A program made the position numbers and the translations under genes. This document shows, one piece after another, positions 1-5,850 of a DNA stretch of 5,973 nucleotides (the first letter of the stretch is position 1; each line of letters begins with the position of its first letter). The notes below the pieces were generated by a model. The model was not told where the DNA came from, did not search any database, and saw nothing but the letters and a program-made list of their open reading frames with translations. This DNA is from JAQVUB01 sp033809415. GTDB taxonomy: Bacteria; Verrucomicrobiota; Lentisphaeria; Oligosphaerales; Oligosphaeraceae. Where the stretch lies: assembly GCA_033809415.1 (NCBI GenBank), contig JAPXLT010000284.1, forward strand, positions 1 through 5,973, given 5' to 3'.

Positions 1-24
1 CCTGCACCCTGCCCCCTGCACCCT
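1..24. repeat. C-rich low-complexity repeat (CCTGCACCCT units)
   Basis: Two copies of a CCTGCACCCT unit lie at 2-10 and 15-24, separated by a short C run, and the tract may continue beyond the window edge. It ends 8 bp before the ATG of the pseudouridine synthase, so it occupies the place where a ribosome binding site would normally be. The reverse complement of the same motif occurs at 2325-2336, just after the third gene of the plus-strand cluster. Function is unknown. Confidence 0.55.
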
Positions 25-32
25 CTCGCTCT

Positions 33-983
33 ATGAATGATAATTCCGGCACGCAAAGTGAATGGCTCGTTTCCATCGAGCAGGGCGGCATGCGCCTGGA
101 TCAGGTGCTTGCCGTCGTCTGGCCGGACTATTCGAGGGCATTCTTTCAGAAGTGCATTGCTGAAGGAAGGGTTTTTCTCAACAGTTCTCCTTCGAGTTGC
201 TCCCAACGGATAAAGCCCGGCGACCGGATTCTTGTGCACTGGCCGGAACCCGTCTGCGAGGAACTTCTTGCAGAGAACATTCCGCTGGACATTCTCCGTG
301 AGGATGCAGATATCCTAGTTCTCAACAAGCCGCCAGGACTGGTTGTTCATCCCGGCAGCGGAAATACTACGGGCACCCTAGTTCAGGGATTGCTTTTTCA
401 TGACGAGGAAGCCTTCGGCACAATGGATGCCGAGAACCTCCGCCCCGGCATTGTGCACCGTCTGGACAAAGATACCTCAGGCGTACTGGTAGTAGCCAAA
501 AATGCGGAAGCAGCAGCTTCCCTGAAGGAAAGTTTCAAGAGCCGGCACACTGAAAAGACATATCTGACTGTCGCAATCGGTTCTTTTCAGCAGGTCTCCG
601 GTGAAATATCCGGCGCGATCGGACGCAGCCCGCGCAACCGCCGCAAAATGGCGGTTGTGCCTGACGGCGGCAAGCCCGCCCTGACCCGATATCGGGTTCT
701 GGCAGAAGCGAATGCTTGCAGCCTACTCGAAGTGCAAATCCTCACTGGCAGGACACACCAGATCCGGGTGCATCTGGCCAGCATCCACCACCCCGTATTA
801 GGCGATGCACTCTATGGCGGACGCCCAGCACGAATGCCGTTTCTGCCAACGCGACAACTCCTGCATGCCTGGAAACTGAGTTTCCCGCACCCGAAAACAG
901 GCAACATCATCCATTGCAAAGCACCACCACCGCAGGATTTCAGCGAAGCACTAGCCACTCTTGGATTAAAATACATTTTTTAA
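33..983 (+). CDS. rluD: RluA/RluD-family 23S rRNA pseudouridine synthase
   Basis: This 316-residue cytoplasmic enzyme should isomerise uridine to pseudouridine in rRNA; RluD of E. coli modifies helix 69 of 23S rRNA. An S4-like RNA-binding domain covers about residues 18-70 (GGMRLDQVLA start, EGRVFLN). The catalytic domain spans about 85-300. It contains the signature VHRLDKDTSG at 141-150 with catalytic Asp145, the RHTEKTYL strand at 171-178, and GRTHQIRVH at 239-247. The stretch GRSPRNRRKMAV (197-208) and the late LGDALYGGRP resemble RluD more than RluA or RluC. Length is normal for the family. ATG33 gives a full S4 domain, but no Shine-Dalgarno is visible, and the frame stays open upstream to the window edge (a CTG lies at 9), so the true start could be further upstream. 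The stop codon lies inside a repeat. The exact target uridine cannot be read from sequence. Confidence 0.93.
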   Translation: MNDNSGTQSEWLVSIEQGGMRLDQVLAVVWPDYSRAFFQKCIAEGRVFLNSSPSSCSQRIKPGDRILVHWPEPVCEELLAENIPLDILREDADILVLNKPPGLVVHPGSGNTTGTLVQGLLFHDEEAFGTMDAENLRPGIVHRLDKDTSGVLVVAKNAEAAASLKESFKSRHTEKTYLTVAIGSFQQVSGEISGAIGRSPRNRRKMAVVPDGGKPALTRYRVLAEANACSLLEVQILTGRTHQIRVHLASIHHPVLGDALYGGRPARMPFLPTRQLLHAWKLSFPHPKTGNIIHCKAPPPQDFSEALATLGLKYIF

Positions 984-1012
984 CAACGAAAAAACACGAA
1001 AAAACACGAAAG
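976..1012 (+). repeat. AACNACGAA..CACGAA short repeat overlapping a stop codon
   Basis: A T6 run is followed by AACAACGAA and then two tandem 10-bp units AAAACACGAA at 991-1010. It belongs to the same family as the tracts at 2355-2381 and 5824-5847 (T run, AACCACGAA, then CACGAA), in the same orientation. The TAA stop of the pseudouridine synthase (981-983) is part of the repeat's TTTTTTAAC start, and the repeat fills most of the 48-bp gap to the next gene. Confidence 0.75.
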
Positions 1013-1031
1013 TTTTTAAAGGAAATCACCC

Positions 1032-1682
1032 ATGGATTATCTGACCATTCATCCAGACTGGAAAGAAGCCCTCGCCCAGGCCGGACTAGCGGACCTGGAT
1101 GCCCTGCTGGCTTTTTCGGATGGCCAGTGCCTTTCCCGGCATTTGCGAGGAAAGACTTCGCGAACGACATTGCCTGGAGGGCAAACCATCTTTATCAAAC
1201 AGGATCATTTCACCAAATGGAAGACGACCGCACGTAATCTAGTGCGTTTTCGGAAACCGCAGCCGAATACGGAAAAGGAGCGACAGCGCCTGGCTCTTGT
1301 CGCCAGTTACGGTATCACGGTGCCAGAAGTCATTGCCTGGGGGCAACGACGGCGTTTTGGGCTGCCACATCAAGCGGTCATGGTCATGCTGCCTATGGAC
1401 GGAATCCCTCTGCCTGAATTCCTGGAACAGGAAAAAGACCCTGAAAAACGCAAATCGGTCATTGCACAGGCCGAAGAAACTCTGCATTTTCTGCAAGAAA
1501 ATGCGCTCGATTGGCTCACAGATTGCAAGCCGGAACACTTCTTTGTCCTACGAAACGGAAAGATTGGCCTGATAGATCTGGAACGCCTGCACCAACGCAA
1601 AAAACCGCTTTCCGACAAAACCCGCAAGATGCAGTTGAACCGTTTCCGGTCGTTGCTGCCCACTTTGGAGAATATCGAATGA
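1032..1682 (+). CDS. Lipopolysaccharide core kinase-like protein (WaaP/Kdo kinase fold)
   Basis: This 216-residue protein has the layout of a small eukaryotic-like kinase of the WaaP/KdkA/InaA type, which phosphorylates LPS inner-core heptose or Kdo at the cytoplasmic face. A probable ATP-binding lysine is K56 in IFIKQ. A helix-C-like segment with E82/E84 precedes GITVPEVIAWG (94-104), typical of this family. A hinge-like stretch is MVMLPMDGIPLPEFL (117-131). The catalytic loop reads TDCKPEHFFV (163-172), matching the D-x4-H-F pattern of WaaP with D164 as catalytic base. LIDLER (180-185) supplies D182 as the metal-binding Asp. There is no signal peptide or membrane segment. It is somewhat shorter than WaaP, mainly in the N-lobe. 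An AAAGGAAA Shine-Dalgarno (1018-1025) supports this start. It overlaps the next gene by four bases. The substrate is inferred only; another small-molecule or antibiotic-type kinase role is possible. Confidence 0.8.
   Translation: MDYLTIHPDWKEALAQAGLADLDALLAFSDGQCLSRHLRGKTSRTTLPGGQTIFIKQDHFTKWKTTARNLVRFRKPQPNTEKERQRLALVASYGITVPEVIAWGQRRRFGLPHQAVMVMLPMDGIPLPEFLEQEKDPEKRKSVIAQAEETLHFLQENALDWLTDCKPEHFFVLRNGKIGLIDLERLHQRKKPLSDKTRKMQLNRFRSLLPTLENIE
1667..1670 (+). promoter_or_regulatory. Ribosome binding site deciding the phosphatase start
   Basis: GGAG lies 8 bases before ATG1679, inside the last codons of the kinase-like gene. This spacing favours 1679 over the in-frame ATG at 1688 and over the far upstream ATG at 1511, which would add 56 unrelated residues read in a shifted frame of the kinase gene. 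Confidence 0.7.
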
Positions 1683-2320
1683 CTCAAATGACACTTCTTT
1701 TCGATCTGGATGGCACGCTGGTGGATTCACTCCAGGATTTGACAAACGCAGTAAACCATGCTCGAAAGCATTTTTCCCTGGAACCGATAAGCACGGCGCA
1801 GACCAAAAGTTACATCGGGGATGGGCAAGTGAATCTTGTCAAACGAGCGTTTTTCGATGCCGATGAGGGACTGGATATCCAGCAACCCTTGAAAATTCTC
1901 CAGACCTATTACCAAGAACATCTTCTCGATTGCACAACGTTGTTTCCGGGAGTCAAAGAAACCCTGCAACAACTCGCGGCGAATTGCAAACTGGGCGTCG
2001 TTACCAACAAACCGCAGGCGGCCGCCGAACGAATCTGCCAAGGTCTGAACATCGCTGAATTCCTCTGCTGCATTATCGGTGGCGGAAGAACCGTCAACTT
2101 GAAACCGCATCCGGAACCCCTGTTGCTGGCTCTCGAACTATGTGACGGACGTCCGGAAAATGCCTGGATGATAGGAGACCACTACACGGACCTGGCCGTA
2201 GCAGCCGCTGCCGGATGCAAATCCTGCTTCTGCGAATTCGGCTACGGACAAACACGACAAGAAAAACCCGACTGCCGCATCCAACAATTTGCCGACCTCC
2301 CGAAAATCCTGTGGACATAG
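1679..2320 (+). CDS. HAD-superfamily phosphatase, phosphoglycolate phosphatase (Gph)-like
   Basis: This 213-residue cytoplasmic hydrolase removes phosphate from a small metabolite through an aspartyl-phosphate intermediate. Motif I is FDLDGTLVDS (8-17) with nucleophile D9 and acid/base D11. A helical C1 cap follows at about 16-85. Motif II is VVTNKP (107-112) with T109, motif III is K142 in LKPHPEP, and motif IV is IGDHYTDLAVA (165-175) with D167 and D171. All catalytic residues are present. The LKPHPEP and GDHYTDLAVAAAAG stretches fit the Gph/PGP subgroup, which commonly acts on 2-phosphoglycolate, but many members act on other phosphosugars. The ATG overlaps the kinase-like gene's TGA (ATGA, 1679-1682), so the pair is translationally coupled. 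It is not a GmhB-type heptose phosphatase, because it has a C1 cap. The substrate is unresolved. Confidence 0.88.
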   Translation: MTQMTLLFDLDGTLVDSLQDLTNAVNHARKHFSLEPISTAQTKSYIGDGQVNLVKRAFFDADEGLDIQQPLKILQTYYQEHLLDCTTLFPGVKETLQQLAANCKLGVVTNKPQAAAERICQGLNIAEFLCCIIGGGRTVNLKPHPEPLLLALELCDGRPENAWMIGDHYTDLAVAAAAGCKSCFCEFGYGQTRQEKPDCRIQQFADLPKILWT

Positions 2321-2324
2321 TGAA

Positions 2325-2336
2325 CAGGGTGCAGGG
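2325..2336. repeat. CAGGGTGCAGGG, inverse of the motif at 1-24
   Basis: This 12-bp G-rich motif is the reverse complement of the CCCTGCACCCT unit found at the window start. It begins 4 bases after the phosphatase stop codon. With its partner it brackets the three plus-strand genes as an inverted pair about 2.3 kb apart. Confidence 0.5.
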
Positions 2337-2354
2337 CAATACTCGTTACTTAAG

Positions 2355-2476
2355 TTTTTTTAACCACGAAATACACGAAAAGGCTTGGCGTGGGCTGGCG
2401 CCCACAACCCATTTTTTAACCACGGAAAGCACGGAAAACTCGGAAAATTTGTAGGATTGCTGCTTCGACGGATGAG
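2355..2476 (+). repeat. Direct repeat, copy 1 (CACGAA tract + hairpin + CACGGAAA tail)
   Basis: This tract matches 5824-5947 in the same orientation. It consists of a T run, AACCACGAA and CACGAA units (2355-2381), then CTTGGC plus a stem-loop (2384-2405), CCCATTTTTT, a block of CACGGAAAGCACGGAAA type, and an end reading GACGGATGAG. By eye the longest exact shared block is 31 bp (2420-2450 with 5887-5917), preceded by an exact 18-bp block (2400-2417 with 5867-5884). No target-site duplication or transposase is visible. Confidence 0.85.
2390..2405 (+). terminator. Hairpin GTGGGC-TGGC-GCCCAC followed by a T run
   Basis: A perfect 6-bp GC-rich stem with a four-base loop lies 70 bp after the phosphatase stop. 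It is followed six bases later by TTTTTT (2412-2417). The gap between stem and T run is longer than in a classic intrinsic terminator, and the same hairpin also occurs upstream of the DUF4838 gene, so it may be a repeat-borne structure that only incidentally stops transcription. Confidence 0.35.
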
Positions 2477-2493
2477 ATTGCACGCGAATTTTT

Positions 2494-2532
2494 GATCTGA
2501 CCTATTGGTTTCTCCGACGGATCGGTCAGATC
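2494..2532. repeat. Inverted repeat GATCTGACC / GGTCAGATC
   Basis: Perfect 9-bp arms at 2494-2502 and 2524-2532 are separated by 21 bp. In RNA two G-U pairs could extend the stem. It sits in the convergent island and could form a hairpin in transcripts from either side. There is no adjacent T run to make it a standard terminator. Confidence 0.65.
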
Positions 2533-2575
2533 GGCGATGTTGGGAATTAGCCCTGTAAGGTGCGACATAATCTCT

Positions 2576-2686
2576 GTCCATCGTCCATTGTCCATTGTCC
2601 ATCGTCCATTGTCCATTGTCCATTCAGCAGTCCATTCTTGTCCATTCCGTCCATCGTGTCCATTCCTGTCCCTGTCCATCGTCCAT
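2576..2686. repeat. GTCCATY heptamer array
   Basis: Seven perfectly tandem GTCCAT(T/C) heptamers occupy 2576-2624. Degenerate continuation follows: further units at 2630, 2640, 2649, 2658, 2674 and 2681, separated by 0-9 bases. Since 7 is not a multiple of 3, every frame reads a seven-residue repeat, such as MDNGQWT on the minus strand. That explains the spurious open frames here. The uniform head and broken-up tail suggest slippage expansion with older units decaying to the right. Confidence 0.9.
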
Positions 2687-2694
2687 AAAAAATC

Positions 2695-2773
2695 TTTCTG
2701 AAAAAACAAGAAGTTTGAGGATAGTAGTACGAAAATTTTTCTGAAAAACAAGAAGTTTGAGGAGTAGTACGAA
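2695..2773. repeat. Imperfect tandem duplication, 43-bp period
   Basis: The unit TTTCTG-A(5-6)-CAAGAAGTTTGAGGA-(TA/none)-GTAGTACGAA occurs at 2695-2733 and again at 2738-2773. The copies differ by one A in the A run and by an extra three bases (TAG) in the first, and short AT-rich sequence lies between. It adjoins the heptamer array directly. Function is unknown. Confidence 0.85.
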
Positions 2774-2839
2774 GACTTTGGCAATGAACTCGGCAAGCTG
2801 TCGAATATCAAAACTTAAAAACTGAATGCCTTCCCATGA

Positions 2840-5734
2840 TTATTTTTCTCCGGCATCCGTTTTTTTGACGGTGACTTCAATATCCGACAGCTTCATTGTT
2901 CCGTTCGGCCAGACTAGAAACGACACCCGGAAATGAGTCGCCGGATAAGAGAACGTTTCCAAAGGCGGCATGGTAAATTCTACGTGGTGTCTTCGTTCCT
3001 CTTCCGTGCCGGGTTTTCCGTGCGTTAAGGTCTTGATGAAATTAACTTGACCATGAAACAGGTTGATGGCACAGCCACCATCCCCCGTCCCGGAAGAGGT
3101 ATATTCAAAGATAATTTTGTCTCCGGGATCGGCACGGAACAGCTTTTCAAAATGTATGTAGGCAAGACTTTTTTCAGGCGCCTCGATTTGTATCGCGCCA
3201 TTATCGGCCGTCACTTTGCCTGGATAGGCCGGGTTGATCGCCCAGCCATGCGGCAGTTTTTCCCCATGTCCGTCAAGCAGAGCGCCGTTGATATCCAGCG
3301 TCCTAGTGTCGGGCTGGTAATCCAGCAGAACCAGAGACCCCATCCGGTAGATCCCTTCCGCATGATTGCGAGTGAATATGGGGCTGAAATATGCTGATGC
3401 GCCCGATTCATATTGCCGCGCCCGGATAAAGTTCACGTAGATGACGTTATCGTCGGATGGCAGATTTAATTCTTTCAGCGGCAGAGCCAGACGCACCCGC
3501 CAAGAATCGGCTTGCAGCAGATTGACTATCGGGATGGTGCAGTTCATTTCATCAAAACGAGTGACACCGTTGACAGTATAGCTGGTATAAACTTTGACCG
3601 CACCGTTCACATCGGCAAAAACCTGGCGATAAGAACCATCCTTGGTATCCGAAAGGAAGCATTCCAGCCCATTGCTCCAGAAATGGGATTCTTTATTGTT
3701 GAAGGCATCGGCTGTATTTTCCGCGTATTCCAAGTAAAGATGGGTGGAATCCACCAGAATCCGCAAATCACCGGCCTCGATTTCCTTTTTATATGCATCG
3801 GTCCAGTCATTAAAGCGGAATGCGGCAGTAAAATCTGCTTTGTCTAAATTGCCAGCGCATTCTTTTCCGCTGCGGGGCAGGAAGAACCGCGGCGGCGGAA
3901 CTTTGCGGATCGAATCGCGTTTTTCAAAATCTACGCGTCCTTCTTCGGCCTGTTTCCAGACTCGGTCAATAAAATCCTCGATACGCGCCTTTTCTAGCGG
4001 TGTTGCAGCCAGCGCCAGAGCCTTGTCCAGTAAGTTGCGAACCAGTTTCATCCGTTCAGGGGTTCCCAGATGCCAGTTGTCTATTTCATTATGTATGCCA
4101 TAGATATACGAACCCGGGAAATCTCTCGCCATTATCTGCGGGCGATAGGAATCCGGATTGTAGCCGATTTCTTCCAGCGTGTCATAAACGTCTTTCATCG
4201 CCGCGCCGGCGGCGCCATAGTACAGCTCAAAATATTCATCAATCAGTTCACGATAGCCCACGGAAGGGTCGTAGGCGAGCCGTGCCAGCAGATAACCTTC
4301 CAGTTCGTGCTGTTCGATGGCTGTCTCCGCGAAAAACCCACGGATGCCGTCATTGACGATCTCGGTAAAATATTTGCCGACGTGCTCAGGATAAAGCACA
4401 GGGAAAAATTTATGATATTTGTGAATACGCTCTGCTTCATCCATAGGATTCAACAGATAGAGCCAGACCGTCAGCGGACGATTGTCCTTTTCCAGGTTCA
4501 ACCATTTTTTATAATTTGCATACTGCCGTTTATAGACCAGCGGATGAAACCATGATTGCAGAGACATGCACAACTGGATGGCTATGTTGGGATGCAGCTT
4601 CACGCGCGTCGGATAATCAACCGCAATCCCGTAAGAGAGAGTGGAAATATTCACATCCGGATCGATTTTTTGAGCTTCAGTGGCAATACGGTTGATCCAG
4701 TCGAAGTGGTAATCGGACAAGGTGTATTTTTCTAGTCTTTCCAGACATTGCGCGCATCGGCAAATATTGCTGCTGTCATCCGGCTGAATCGGATAGTAAA
4801 ATGGCATTCCCGGCATTTTTTTGATTTTGCCAAACCAAAGAGCTCCCGGCACCGGCTCTCCCCGATACACTTTGCAGGCTTCTTCCGCAAAATACTTGAC
4901 TGGTCCATCAGAGGAATAACAAAGTTGCGAGGGGACGTATTCTTCGGGATACTGATATTTCTGAATGGTGGAATTTTCCTTATACTGCTGATTTTGGGCA
5001 AAATATTCAGGGTGCTTGGCAATGAACACGCTGGCTAATTCCGGTGACTTTGCTTTTCCCCAGTAACGGTAATAGATCGAATAGATATTGTGATTAATCT
5101 GCCCGTAGATGGTATTCTCACGCCACCGGTGCCGCAGCAGAATGGAATCCCTCTGAGACACTTCTTTTTTGAGCTTGAGGCTAGACCGCCGGAAAGCCTC
5201 CATCTTCGGAGTCCGTCGCAGCTGGAATGGTGTCACGGCGAGTGTCTCCCGCGGCTGAAACGCAATTCCCTGATCCCCGAAAGAATAATAGCGCACACCG
5301 CATCCCTTTTCAAGAAAGTCATAAACCGCATACGCCGTTGATCGATAGTAATACATCAAGGGCGGATAGGTTTTGGGGTCGCTATAATCGACTTTGCCGA
5401 AGTCGGCATTGTCATTGCCTTCCAGATGGATGCCGTCAGCCTCGAAGGAAATGCTGTATTCCTCCCCGTGCCAATTCTTTTGTCTTCCCTGTGCTCCGAC
5501 AAAAATCTTGCCCAGGCCGTTATTGCCGGCTGCGGATACAATGGGCAGCTCAGTATTTGTGATCAGCTTGACTGCATGTTGGAGTTCAAACGCCGCGAAC
5601 TGCGCGGCACGGGTGGGCTGTTCCCCCAACACGATCTCAGAGACCGGCTGGGCATCCTTGACCAGCAGAAAATCTGCTGCCGGGACACAGGCAGACAATA
5701 GGAAAAGCGTGAAAAGGATAAAGCGCTTCTTCAT
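2840..5734 (-). CDS. Exported DUF4838 glycan-active protein with CBM9-like domain
   Basis: This 964-residue protein probably binds or cleaves polysaccharide outside the cytoplasm; no reaction is established for the family. Residues 1-20 are a signal peptide (MKKR, then hydrophobic). LSAC at 13-16 fits a lipobox with C16 as lipidated residue, though cleavage by signal peptidase I near VPAA is possible. Residues about 22-170 resemble the non-catalytic N-terminal domain of GH67 alpha-glucuronidases, ending in AVYDFLEKGCGVRYY (136-150). The DUF4838 core runs about 200-520 and includes CRCAQC (325-330), a likely metal site typical of the family, and LARLAYDPSVGYRELIDEYF (483-502). Residues about 630-805 look like a CBM9-like beta-sandwich, and about 810-955 form another beta-rich, carbohydrate-binding-like region. 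The start is supported by an AGAGGGGG ribosome binding site. It is a lone gene here, convergent with the plus-strand cluster. Catalytic residues cannot be assigned by eye. Confidence 0.88.
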   Translation of the reverse strand: MKKRFILFTLFLLSACVPAADFLLVKDAQPVSEIVLGEQPTRAAQFAAFELQHAVKLITNTELPIVSAAGNNGLGKIFVGAQGRQKNWHGEEYSISFEADGIHLEGNDNADFGKVDYSDPKTYPPLMYYYRSTAYAVYDFLEKGCGVRYYSFGDQGIAFQPRETLAVTPFQLRRTPKMEAFRRSSLKLKKEVSQRDSILLRHRWRENTIYGQINHNIYSIYYRYWGKAKSPELASVFIAKHPEYFAQNQQYKENSTIQKYQYPEEYVPSQLCYSSDGPVKYFAEEACKVYRGEPVPGALWFGKIKKMPGMPFYYPIQPDDSSNICRCAQCLERLEKYTLSDYHFDWINRIATEAQKIDPDVNISTLSYGIAVDYPTRVKLHPNIAIQLCMSLQSWFHPLVYKRQYANYKKWLNLEKDNRPLTVWLYLLNPMDEAERIHKYHKFFPVLYPEHVGKYFTEIVNDGIRGFFAETAIEQHELEGYLLARLAYDPSVGYRELIDEYFELYYGAAGAAMKDVYDTLEEIGYNPDSYRPQIMARDFPGSYIYGIHNEIDNWHLGTPERMKLVRNLLDKALALAATPLEKARIEDFIDRVWKQAEEGRVDFEKRDSIRKVPPPRFFLPRSGKECAGNLDKADFTAAFRFNDWTDAYKKEIEAGDLRILVDSTHLYLEYAENTADAFNNKESHFWSNGLECFLSDTKDGSYRQVFADVNGAVKVYTSYTVNGVTRFDEMNCTIPIVNLLQADSWRVRLALPLKELNLPSDDNVIYVNFIRARQYESGASAYFSPIFTRNHAEGIYRMGSLVLLDYQPDTRTLDINGALLDGHGEKLPHGWAINPAYPGKVTADNGAIQIEAPEKSLAYIHFEKLFRADPGDKIIFEYTSSGTGDGGCAINLFHGQVNFIKTLTHGKPGTEEERRHHVEFTMPPLETFSYPATHFRVSFLVWPNGTMKLSDIEVTVKKTDAGEK

Positions 5735-5741
5735 GATGACA

Positions 5742-5749
5742 CCCCCTCT
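5742..5749 (-). promoter_or_regulatory. Ribosome binding site of the DUF4838 gene
   Basis: Read on the minus strand, AGAGGGGG ends seven bases before the ATG at 5734. It confirms the start that gives a complete signal peptide beginning MKKR. Confidence 0.75.
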
Positions 5750-5764
5750 TGATACTTAGACCGC

Positions 5765-5796
5765 GTCCATTTTATCCGCAGATTGTGCAAATGGAC
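5765..5796. promoter_or_regulatory. Inverted repeat GTCCATTT / AAATGGAC upstream of the DUF4838 gene
   Basis: Perfect 8-bp arms at 5765-5772 and 5789-5796 are separated by 16 bp, centred about 46 bp before the ATG. The position suits an operator or a hairpin in the 5' leader. However, the arm GTCCATT is the same word as the heptamer array at 2576-2686, and the spacer (ATCCGCAGATTGTGCA) resembles a repeat type I associate with related genomes, so it may be repeat-derived rather than regulatory. Confidence 0.45.
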
Positions 5797-5850
5797 TCGG
5801 CGTGGGCTGACGCCCACAACCCATTTTTAACCACGAACCACACGAACAGA
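5796..5850 (+). repeat. Hairpin module, first of a tandem pair
   Basis: This 55-bp unit has CTCGGCGTGGGCTG, a stem-loop at 5802-5817 (GTGGGC-TGAC-GCCCAC), CCCATTTTT and then AACCACGAACCACACGAA. The next module starts directly at 5851 with CTTGGCGTGGGCTG. Its T run and CACGAA part also form the start of the long direct repeat copy 2. Confidence 0.75.

Larger units (their letters stand above)
2321..2839. other. Repeat-filled intergenic island between convergent genes
   Basis: This 519-bp gap separates the 3' ends of the phosphatase and the DUF4838 gene. It contains, in order, a G-rich motif, a CACGAA repeat, a hairpin module with a CACGGAAA tail, a 9-bp inverted repeat, a GTCCATT heptamer array and a 43-bp-period duplication. 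Open frames here (2360-2623 and 2416-2811, minus strand) are made of the repeats and show no ribosome binding site or domain, so I call no gene. Positions 2774-2839 show nothing I recognise. Confidence 0.75.

Noticed and set aside
716..1237. Plus-strand 173-residue open frame
   Set aside because: It overlaps two well-supported genes in another frame, is low-complexity and has no recognisable motif.
1511..1678. N-terminal extension of the phosphatase to ATG1511
   Set aside because: The added 56 residues are an out-of-frame reading of the kinase-like gene; GGAG before ATG1679 and motif I near the N-terminus fit the family.
2576..2686. Possible CRISPR-like array
   Set aside because: Units are only 7 bp with no regular unique spacers and no cas genes nearby.
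2416..2811. Minus-strand open frames of 131 and 87 residues with a MDNGQWT repeat
   Set aside because: They are read-through of the 7-bp heptamer array and neighbouring repeats, with no ribosome binding site and no domain-like composition.
3512..3847. Plus-strand open frames within the DUF4838 gene (also 3047-3397 and 4070-4555)
   Set aside because: They are antisense shadows of a gene with clear domains and a ribosome binding site.
5770..5792. Minus-strand TTGCAC / ATAAAA as a sigma70-type promoter
   Set aside because: The two elements are only about 8 bp apart, far below the usual spacing.
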